Shown piece after piece: positions 55,348 to 64,000 of a DNA stretch of 64,000 bases. The notes beneath the pieces were generated by a model. The model ran no database searches, was not told where the DNA came from, and saw nothing but the letters and a program-made list of their open reading frames with translations. The stretch comes from Dysidea avara (Eukaryota > Porifera > Demospongiae > Dictyoceratida > Dysideidae), in the NCBI RefSeq assembly GCF_963678975.1, contig NC_089273.1:26975073-27039072 (forward strand). The letters are read 5' to 3'. The position numbers and the translations under genes were made by a program. The first letter of the stretch is position 1, and each line of letters begins with the position of its first letter.

Positions 55348-56535
55348 GTGAAAGAGATAGCTTTGTTTACACCTCATCAGTCAGGATTTCGTTCTGGTTA
55401 TTCCACTCATGATGTGCTGCTGTATGTAACAGATAAATGGATTAGGGCTATTGATAGAGGTGAATACACTGGAGCTGTGTTTTTGGATCTGGCTAAGGCC
55501 TTTGATACTGTTGATCATGCGATTCTGTGCTCTAAGTTGCAGTGTTATGGTTTTCACGGAGCGTCTTATGCCCTGTTATGTGACTATCTGTTAAATCGAC
55601 AACAATGTCTGGTGTTTAATGGTAACACATCAGACTGGGGCACTGTTACAATTGGTGTGCCCCAAGGATCTGTTTTAGGTCCATTGCTTTTTGCTTTATA
55701 CATCAATGATTTGCCATCTGTCGTTGATTACTCTACTATGGACCTGTACGCTGATGATGCTGAGTTACATTATAGCCATTCAGACTTGGGTGTTGTGGAA
55801 GCACAAGTTCAATCTGATTTGGACAAGGTAGCTCGGTGGATCAGTAGTTCTCATTTATGTCTTAATGTTGTGAAGTCAACTGCCATGCTCATTGGAAGTC
55901 GGCAAAGAATTTCGGGCAAAAGTTTTAATGTCTCAATTGGGGGTATGGCTTTAAGCCAAGTTGACTCTGTTCGATATTTGGGTGTTATAATTGATCCCAC
56001 ATTATCGTGGTCCTTACATATCACTAATATAGCCTCTAGAGCTAGATCAAGACTCTCATCAATCTTTCGGTATGGAACTTTGACACCTGCAGTGCTATGT
56101 TTGCTTTATTCAGCTTTTGTCCTACCATTGTTTGATTACTGTGATGTTGTGTGGTGCCCCACCACCGCTAAGTTTACTGCACTGATTGAAAGAACTCACT
56201 CTAAGTTTATGAAAAAATTGCCAGCATTGTACCAGAGCAAGTTTTCCTTTACTTTGGTGGAACGTCGTAAGTTTCATACAGCTATACAGATCTTTAAATC
56301 TATTCACCAGAAGCTACCTTCGTATCTCCACAATATATTTCACTATTCCAGAGATATCACAGGTCATATTGGTCGAAACATTAATAGACTCTTTGTTCCT
56401 AGAGTAAACAACAATTATGGGAAAAGAAGTTTTTATTACAGGGGAGCTATGATATGGAACAGTTTACCATCAACTGTTACTGAAGCAACCAACTTATCTA
56501 AATTTGTACGGTTATATCATGATAAATTTAGTTGA
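55348..56535 (+). CDS. LINE reverse transcriptase, 5'-truncated (CR1/L2/Jockey-like)
   Basis: A 395-codon open frame carries RT motifs in order: PHQSGFRSGYSTHDVLLYVT, FLDLAKAFDTVDH, GVPQGSVLGPLLFALYINDL, the catalytic LYADDAELH, then VRYLGVIID and the C-terminal domain with LPLFDYCDVVW and GAMIWNSLP. The frame begins at RT motif 1: the endonuclease and upstream ORF are missing, as expected from incomplete reverse transcription. The remaining frame is intact, so insertion is fairly recent. Clade call is by motif style. Confidence 0.92.
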   Translation: MKEIALFTPHQSGFRSGYSTHDVLLYVTDKWIRAIDRGEYTGAVFLDLAKAFDTVDHAILCSKLQCYGFHGASYALLCDYLLNRQQCLVFNGNTSDWGTVTIGVPQGSVLGPLLFALYINDLPSVVDYSTMDLYADDAELHYSHSDLGVVEAQVQSDLDKVARWISSSHLCLNVVKSTAMLIGSRQRISGKSFNVSIGGMALSQVDSVRYLGVIIDPTLSWSLHITNIASRARSRLSSIFRYGTLTPAVLCLLYSAFVLPLFDYCDVVWCPTTAKFTALIERTHSKFMKKLPALYQSKFSFTLVERRKFHTAIQIFKSIHQKLPSYLHNIFHYSRDITGHIGRNINRLFVPRVNNNYGKRSFYYRGAMIWNSLPSTVTEATNLSKFVRLYHDKFS

Positions 56536-56737
56536 TTGTATCTGTGTAGTTTTGTGTACTGTTCTTTGTATACCCTTTTGTGTTGTATGTTTATGTATGT
56601 ATGTATGTATGTATATATGTATTTGTGTATGTATGTATGTATGCTTGTTTCACAGGGCTCCACTGAAAATCAGTGTTTTTCACTGAGTGGAATCCCTGTT
56701 TAAATATTACAATTACAATTACAATTACAATTACAAG
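55348..56737 (+). mobile_element. 5'-truncated non-LTR retrotransposon with (ATTAC)n tail
   Basis: After the RT frame comes a short 3' UTR with an ATGT microsatellite (about 56592-56642), and the copy ends in about five ATTAC/AATTAC repeats (56705-56736). Short terminal tandem repeats are typical of CR1/L2-type 3' ends. The 5' end is abrupt at about 55348. Confidence 0.88.
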
Positions 56738-59526
56738 AGGTCCTAATAGTTGCACAGCGAAACTTACTATACACGACGGCCCAGTCTTCATTCGTAAAAG
56801 GTAACGTCGTGACCTTGATTCGTGTCGATACGTGGTAAATCGTGTGCACGTATCTACTTCCGTAACACCAATCGTCTAGGAACGTGGTGGGACCATTTTA
56901 TAGAGACGGGTTCACCGACTTCAGCAGTATTAGCTACACAGCAAACCCATTAAGGATCCGTATCAGGATAATGCCACACCGTCCCTTGCTAACTGATTCC
57001 GTAAAACAATTAATAATATTCCGTGCATTCACCGTAATATTTTAATTAATTTCAGAAAAAAAATTATTCACAATCAAACATTTGGCACATGCATTCATGA
57101 ATCATTTAAACTAATCACATCAACTGTCTGAGTCATTATCACATCAACTGTCCGAGTCACTGAAGATGTCATTCACCACCTGGTTACGACTTCGCACAGA
57201 GGCAGGTCTAGTGGGAGTCGTGCTTTGGTTTCCCTAAATAACAATAGTATTATATCAAAACTCATGAAACTTTCATCTACATACCAAACTTCCTGAAGTT
57301 GGTAGGCTTTCAGTACTTCTGGGTAAGCCAATTCCACCCTAGAAAAAAAATACAATACTATTTACAACAGTAGTGTATCAATAAAATACACATCAGCCAT
57401 TATGCATAATTTATGCCACCTCTCAATGCCAACCAATTGTAAATTTCTTAGAAATATTTACGCACTAAACCACCTGTTTACACCTATCTGCTAGTAAAGC
57501 CTGTGACCATAATAGACATAATATATGTGACTGAATTGTGGAAAATTAGTCCTAATGTCACATCCAACAGTGCAAGTATTTAAAACAAGGAAAAATTATA
57601 ATAAACTTCCCAGTGTGAGCAGTGGTGTCTCGTATGGATGGGTACCGTATGGTGTTACCGAAGAGGTGTTTAATTTCAAGGGTTTATTTTTTGCGGTATC
57701 TGATATCTCAAATTATAATTCCTAGCCACTTATGGGTGGTTGGAAATGCCAATTAGCACCTACTAAACACAAGTTTTTAGAAAAATAACTTGTCCTCATT
57801 TTGCCAATCCTTCCATTATTGTAACCACAGTTATTAGAATTGTAAAAAAAGTATTGAACAAATCAAATTGTTCACTGGATGTTCCCTTGGAGGCATTGAT
57901 CAGAGCGAAAATGCAAGTATTTATGTATCCACTTTACAATCAACATTGCATAAATACATTTGGTATACTGTAGCAGATGAAAATATCCCTGTATTGCTTG
58001 CATTTCATTTTTGTTCAGCGAATTTAAACATTTGGTAGAAGCTAAACATGTAAGCTTCCCATTCCTGTAAAAACAAAAAATGCTTATCATATACAAAAGC
58101 TCTGTAACTCGTCTCTTCAAGTTGCTTGTATAGACACCATATAAACACTGACATGATGTAGATTGCTTAATTAAAAATGACGACTGAAAAGTGTGATGGA
58201 TGCAAGCAAGCCAGCACATGTTAACAAGCAGCCTTCTACCTACAAACTGGTTAGCCTTTCACTATGAAGTAACTATGAAGTTACACCATTTACATTCCAC
58301 TGCCTCCTTGCTAGTGAATCCAGTTCCACCGTTTAGGCACCTTCGTTTCAAAACACTTGAGTACAAACAAAACGCGACGGCAAGCGTATTCCAACAAAAT
58401 GGGATTTTTTTTGTCCACTACAGTGTAAGTTAAACATGAACACAGGCTATACCTCATAATATGGCATGGCCCTCGAAATCTGCTGGTACTCCTATAGAAA
58501 ATGTATACATTACTTTTAACAGCACTGTCTTTATTGAATAAATCCTTACCTCAGATGATGGTGACCATTGCATGTACCCCTGTAACAGCACTGAAAATGC
58601 TGAAATGTGAAGCATACAATAACTTACTTCTGCAGCATAACCATTTTGAGGAGGAGGAGTAGTGTAGTTCTACAAAAGCATTATGTTCAAAGGTGACTTG
58701 ATATGTAACTTGCATGCACATACCAAGGATGAATTTGAATACATGCCTTGTGATGATCCAACTGGAAACTATGGAAAAGAAAATTCCACCAGGTGTACAA
58801 TTTAACAGAAAATGGACACCATTGTTGTAATCATATATATATACACACAAATTTTCGAGTTCTTGTTGTTTAGCTATCTCTTTCCTCAAAACTTCTTACT
58901 ATCTATGTAGTACAATAGGACAACCTGCGTGGAAGATAAGTGATCTACAAATATAAAACCAAAAAAACCTTTTGTTCATCTGTAAATTAACGTACCTCAA
59001 AAATTTGCATGCATGTACATAGTGTAAGAAATAGTTGGTGTATAGCTGTTTCCTACGTACCTCAGAAAAGCTCCCTTGGTGAGGTTGTACATAGTTCTAC
59101 AAAATTAAGCCTTAAGAGTACTTCACTATAATTTATTATATTCACTATACCTGCAAGACAGGCTGCAATGGACGATGTTGACTCTGGCAGTTAAATGTAA
59201 ACAAGGTATAATTTAACCATCTATATTCATACTTGAGATAATGAGAAATCTTCCACTTCAGCCACAGCAGGCGTAGCCTACAAAATTACACACTTTCAAA
59301 TTAATCACGTAAATGAGCATTGTCACCGCAGTATTTGGCATTCCTTGGTTCTGAACTGTCCAAGCTGGAGCATTCTTGGGTGGACTTCCTACCAAAGGGG
59401 TCGATTGTATTCGAGGCTTTTTAAACAGCTTTCGTTTCTGTCGGCTGTCTAATTCTTGAATAAAATTTTCTAATTCTGTAAATTGATTAAAAGAAACAAT
59501 CACAACATTGGTACAGATAAAAATTT

Positions 59527-59829
59527 ACTCTGCGATCGCCAACTTGGTGAATGCACGCGGAAGGATCCTTCGCCATCATCGCTTTCTTCAGACATATACA
59601 GGTCATTAATCTGCCCCCAGTGCTTCCTCTCCTTCCTGGTCATGCAAAGCTTTAGTCAGCGATCGTATAACTGTAAGTATGACACCATTAAGTAAAATGA
59701 TATAGAGAGAAACAAATGCAAACCTGTCTCTGCTTGCTTTTCAACTTTGTCTTCCTATCATTTTCAGCTTTTATAGCTGCTCATCTAGGTACATCCTTCT
59801 TCGTGATTCATAGTAACGATAAACGGCTT
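59527..59829 (-). other. Intact 53-nt intron and damaged exon of gene 1, right copy
   Basis: CAG|GTTTGCATTT...CATACTTACAG|TTATAC marks a normal short intron (59671-59723). The left copy keeps only 21 nt of it. This pair shows which state is ancestral. Confidence 0.85.
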
Positions 59830-62259
59830 CTAAATATACATTGGATAATTTTATCACCAGCACTGCCTGTATTACTTAAACATATACAGTTTAATTGCAA
59901 GTTGTGAATACAGATTTCCCCATGTATTCCAACGTACAAGGCAGAGGCGTAGCCAAGGGTGGGCCTGAGTGGGCCTGTGCCCAACCATCATGAGTAGCTA
60001 GAGAAATGCTCTACTACATTCATGGCAGTACATAAATAACTGTTTTATTATTATTACAGATACCACATTTGTTTAATCATCGTTACAAGCATGCAAGAAC
60101 ACGTTAATTTCAGATGTATCAGGTGATCTATCACCTGGAAAATCCATTGGAAAGTCATGTAAATGCGCACATCATATGTTAAATTTAAAATTTTAAATGA
60201 AGCGGGAGCTTGAACCACAAGTGCATGAGGTGTCTACAGTGAGATACTAAACATTGGACTTATATTAACAATCACAGGATTAAACAGATGGTTTGAAGAC
60301 AACATTTCTTTTCATTAGGGTGCATAAAATGGAAATAGAGCTGTTGGTGAGAGACTGATGATGAGGATGGATTGGGGATTAATCCGGCATTAAGAGTAGT
60401 CTTATCAGTAAGGATTACCCGGATAAAAGAATGGACACCCTACTTATGGTGGTATGTTATATAAACATGTTAAGTTGTCATGTGCACATGTGCACCACTA
60501 TAAAATGATCCGCGCTCAGTACAATATACTCAGTCCAATGTTATTTCAAGTATATGTGTATATACTAGTTTAAGCTTAGCATTTCCTCCCTGCTAATGCA
60601 CCTATCAATGTATTGCTCCCCCCCCCCCCCAGGGCTTATTTGGGGGAAATAGTGGGGATTTGACACAGCGGAATGTCAAATCCCCCATGGTGGGACAACC
60701 AAGCCAGTCAAATCCCCCTTATAAAGCCAAAGGCACTCTGTGAGGATTTGACGCGAGGATACAGTGACTTTTTAAAAAAGCTGTCAAATGCCCCAGAGTG
60801 GGGCGAAATTTCTGTGTCAAACCCCCCTAGGAAATCCCCATTTCAGCCCGAGGGGGTGGGGGTGGGTAGTGGGGCAACACATTCATAGGTGCATAAATGG
60901 TCTGCCATGCCACCCACCACCCCGACATGTAGACTCTACATAAATTAGCATCCCAGCAAGCCAGTTGCGGCGTTCTGACTTATATATACTGCAGTCGTTA
61001 AGCTATTTGTGTATTTGTAAGTATAATCTAACATAGATTGATTATATTTCCCAGGTTCATAATTGTGTCACGTGATGCTCAACTGCAATGATCGTCAGTG
61101 ATCAATGACTACAAGTAGATCTTAGCTAGCATCTATAGTTAGATAGCTATATTGTATTTGCATGTATGCAAGCAGCATTAAATTCTGTTTACACCACAGA
61201 ACAGCTATATATAATTATAGCGTATAGGCTGTGTGCATACGCTTTTCACATTTTTTTTATAATGCCTCACATAAATATGAGCATGTTTCTTGTGCATGCA
61301 CGTAAATATATAAAGTTTGTCGGTACCCAACCATCAGAAATTGGCTGGCTATGCTCCTGGTACAAGGTTCTACTGTATGCATGCAACATGAAAAGATGGT
61401 TATGACACTGCTAATCTACCCCCGGATCATTATTAACAACACCATACAAATGCATACTTTTAATTGGTTTTTCCTCAAACTTTTCTGTGAGTTCTCCTAC
61501 CAAGTATTGCACAACACTTTGGTTGTACGGGTCATTATACCTACAACTCAACCATAAACAATAAAGAATAGAAACACAACCTACGCTTTGGAGCCATCAT
61601 ACTGATTCTCAGCTGCATCGTGCAAATTCCGAACAGCCAACTGTATAATACACAATTGCAAAACAAAGTTAGTAAATGCTACATCTGACTAAGTTGTAGA
61701 AGTAAAAGTAGATATCTGCAGAGGACCGACCAAAAGTTTACTTCGGTATAAACAAATTTACGGTTAGTGTCATGCCCTGACCATATTTCCTCAGGGTGGG
61801 GGGCTTATCAATTTGAGATTATACCTGGAAAGGATCTGGCCATTTGCTCATACCTTTTCTTGATATACAAAATCGGCAACTTTTGTTGCCTACTAACCAA
61901 CTTTTAAGAAGTGACAGGGAGCCTTCTGTGAGTGCTGATATGATAGTCTGTCATACAGATGGTGAGCAGAGAGATGGAAAGCCTAAAACCTGGTAAAGAA
62001 GCATTTTCATGCTGTTGTATCCAGTTAAAAGTGACAAAGACATCAGATCTACGTAACACTTCACTCCTTTAGTGGTACACCAGGCTAGTGTTATTAATTG
62101 AAACACTTCTCTCCAGTGTGTCCACGAAGAACTCAATTATTATAGCTATCAGTGCATGCTCACAGAAGGATTCTTGTCATTTCTTAAAAGTTGGTTAGTA
62201 GCAATTAACACGTGACAAAAGTTGTGTATAACAAAAATGGTATGGGCAAACGACCAGAC

Positions 62260-62907
62260 ATATGTGACCGGATCTGAGAAAACCAAACATAATAGCGCAA
62301 TTCAAAATTTTCAGTATAAAGCATTGAAATACAATGGATAAATAATCGTGTATTTCAGGGAAAAAAAATCCGTAATTTTTTAAATGCCCTCATATGTACT
62401 GAAGGAAAAGCCGAACGGTTAAAACCTGGGTATCAACTTGTTTGCCTACACAAGAGGAGTTAGAAAATCTTTGTTTCGTTGCAGTACTCCAAAGGAAACG
62501 TAAGTTATGGCCGCTTGTTCAAGTCACGTCGAAGTGATAGTACTCAATCGACTTTTCTTCATGCATTTTGCCTTTATTAGAGGAACAGAAGAAATAACTT
62601 ACACAGCAATTGATTCCCCAGTTCATGGCGAATACGGTGGAGCAAATGTCGAGTCTCCACAACATTGTATACGTTACTTACATCTGTTTTAGTAAGCGCA
62701 TATATATTTTCCCATTACTGACTGTACAAATCGATCTTTCTGTTGGGGCCACTTTGTAGGGCTATAACTCCAAAACTTCTTGGCATATGAAGCTGAAACT
62801 TTACCAGTACATACACTTGGCTATGTAGATTATAAATATTTAATAAAAATTAATGGAATTTGAAAAATGCACTATTATGTCTGGTTTTCGCAGATCCGGT
62901 CACATAT
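62260..62907. mobile_element. ATATGTGACCGG-family TIR element, right arm (empty of MITE)
   Basis: 648 bp with the same termini as 38835-39840. The single TATACGTT (62668-62675) is the unoccupied target of the left-arm MITE. Confidence 0.9.
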
Positions 62908-63308
62908 ACGATAGTAAATCGTGGCAGGACAATTGTATTACAATTTACACAACTACTAACAGTTAGCTTGGTGTCAAGCTTGCAGGATCGTTTGGCTTCT
63001 CCACTACTCGATGATGTGTTGCCATCTGATTTCTCTGCTAGCTCTTTCCTCAATGTCTTTATTTCCGACTTTACATCGTTAACAGAAGTCTTCAACTCTT
63101 CGTTTTCTTTAAGAAATTTTGTTAGTGCTTCCTGTTGCCTCCTCACCATTTCTGTTAACTGTGCAACTTCGTCACACAATCTTTACGGTGTTACTGAGAA
63201 CTCGTGGGAGCCTGATGAGGTCCCATGGCTTCCTCGTTGATTTTCTGCTCCAAAAAAACCGACCAAATGGCTACGAGGTATCTCTTGTCCACCACCGCGT
63301 GGATCCAT

Positions 63309-63381
63309 CACTATTGTAGCGTGGAACCTCACGTGAACATTAATTGGTTGAACTCTATTTAACACGCAGCACCAGCTAGCA
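63309..63381. promoter_or_regulatory. Bidirectional promoter with CACGTG, right arm
   Basis: 73 bp between the gene 1 start (63308, minus) and the gene 2 start (63382, plus). CACGTG at 63330-63335 is conserved with the left arm, as is the surrounding sequence. Confidence 0.5.
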
Positions 63382-63957
63382 ATGAATGCGCTCCTCAACC
63401 TGGACATCCCTGGCAATAGCGAGACAATAACATCAGAATACTCTCAGGATGAAAGTTATATGTTAATTGGTGAGTAAATAAGTGCCAAATCTTTATTACT
63501 GTGCATTAACTGGAATTTTATTTAATTAAAGAGCAAGTACACCGATTTGGGGAGTCGAAAAACTTTGTCAGTGGACGTTGATAGACCTTTCAAGGTGTGT
63601 GATCAGTAGTATTGTTTTTAATCAAGTGTAATGTATGGCCTCTATCTTTGTGTAATGCTAGTCTTGTATTAATAAGCAGGTCCTAACAGATCTCTTGAGC
63701 ATGCAAACTGGTTTGCTTATAGTTCTAGATCTGACCATATGCATGTTGTGATTGTGTGTTATGTAGCATTGCTGATCACATTTTTGCATTAATGATTTTT
63801 GTGTGTTGAATAGGGTCTCCAAAGAGGATGTAGATCTGTTTCTTCAAAGAAAGAAAGAAGAAGAAAATATAGGATCAATAAGCGTCAGGGATTTAAGGTT
63901 TTGGTGGAGAAGAATTCTGCTGCTCAAAATAGTGAAGTAGAGTGTAAAGCTGTTAAG
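63382..63957 (+). CDS. Gene 2, right copy (5' part only)
   Basis: Exon blocks 63382-63469 (donor GTGAGT), 63532-63594 and 63814-63957 match the left copy without an evident lesion. The third block is strongly basic (KKERRRKYRINKRQ). The phase after the first block is unclear: either a weaker donor at 63462 is used or the first block is non-coding in part. The gene continues beyond the window. Confidence 0.5.
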
Positions 63958-64000
63958 GTTTGTTAGTAAATAATGGTGCTAATCACCCTGTTCTTGTAAT

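Larger units (their letters stand above)
57144..63308 (-). pseudogene. Gene 1, right copy: C14orf93-like, frameshifted
   Basis: Same exon set as the left copy, on the minus strand: 63308-62949, 61640-61585, 61540-61458, 59829-59724, 59670-59529, 59475-59327, microexons, 57338-57285 and 57233-57144. The exon 59829-59724 is 106 nt rather than 119: 13 bp are missing between two GAGCAGC repeats, shifting the frame inside the MYLDEQPERAAIK segment. The following intron keeps its ordinary 53-nt form. The shared exon 1 TAA is present here also. Probably non-functional unless another isoform skips the exon. Confidence 0.6.
56753..64000. repeat. Large inverted duplication, right arm (runs off the window)
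   Basis: Reverse complement of 37742-45396. It starts 16 bp after the LINE's 3' tail. It lacks the 350-bp hAT MITE and the 27-bp inverted insert of the left arm, and has its own 13-bp deletion. Confidence 0.97.

Noticed and set aside
56581-56660. ATGT/TGTA microsatellite as a functional element
   Set aside because: Simple sequence in the LINE 3' region; nothing else supports a role.
62850-63416. Plus-strand frames at 62860-63319 as separate genes
   Set aside because: They are antisense to gene 1 exon 1; the coiled-coil frame on the minus strand has the conserved heptads.

Overview
This is animal nuclear DNA, A+T-rich, with small GT-AG introns (several of 40-60 nt) and a very dense load of transposons, MITE-like elements and minisatellites. 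A demosponge is my best guess. It rests on the compact introns, the element mix (hAT, CACTA/TNP2, Ty3, a CR1/L2-like LINE) and a general resemblance to sponge repeats; I could not search it. There is one 200-base assembly gap (14501-14700), and no bacterial features, CRISPR arrays or convincing tRNA or rRNA genes.

Layout. 1-12 kb is repeats: a hAT relic, a minisatellite-bearing element (1130-3712), an orphan exon (3998-4177, minus), small TIR elements, a 56-bp minisatellite split by a hAT-like MITE (6497-8560), and an exon-like ~150-bp tandem array (9290-10870). 12.7-21.4 kb holds a >99% identical 1070-bp direct duplication, a 174-bp inverted segment, and a near-complete hAT transposon with one stop near its N-terminus. 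21.7-27.2 kb is a young, nearly whole Ty3/Gypsy retrotransposon fossil. At 27.3-28.8 kb spectrin-repeat exons sit on opposite strands with a hAT end between them. 31.7-37.0 kb is an intron-bearing CACTA/TNP2-type transposase with a few lesions.

The main structure is a large inverted duplication. Its arms are 37742-45396 and 56753-64000; the right arm runs off the window. Each arm carries a divergent gene pair sharing a 73-bp region between start codons with a CACGTG E-box. One gene (gene 1) has the layout of the vertebrate C14orf93-like family followed by a run of microexons; the other (gene 2) is a lysine/arginine-rich protein I do not recognise. The ~11.4-kb spacer holds a minus-strand spectrin-repeat gene fragment, probably decayed, interrupted by a second, larger minisatellite-bearing element, plus a 322-bp near-perfect hairpin and a 5'-truncated LINE whose 3' end lies ~16 bp from the right arm.

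Comparing the arms shows several dated events: a 350-bp hAT MITE with an exact empty site in the other arm, an intron shrunk to 21 nt that now reads through in frame (left), a 13-bp exon deletion (right), and a 27-bp insertion copied in reverse from 0.2 kb away (left). The arms may be a true palindromic duplication or two haplotypes joined by the assembler; the sequence alone does not settle this.
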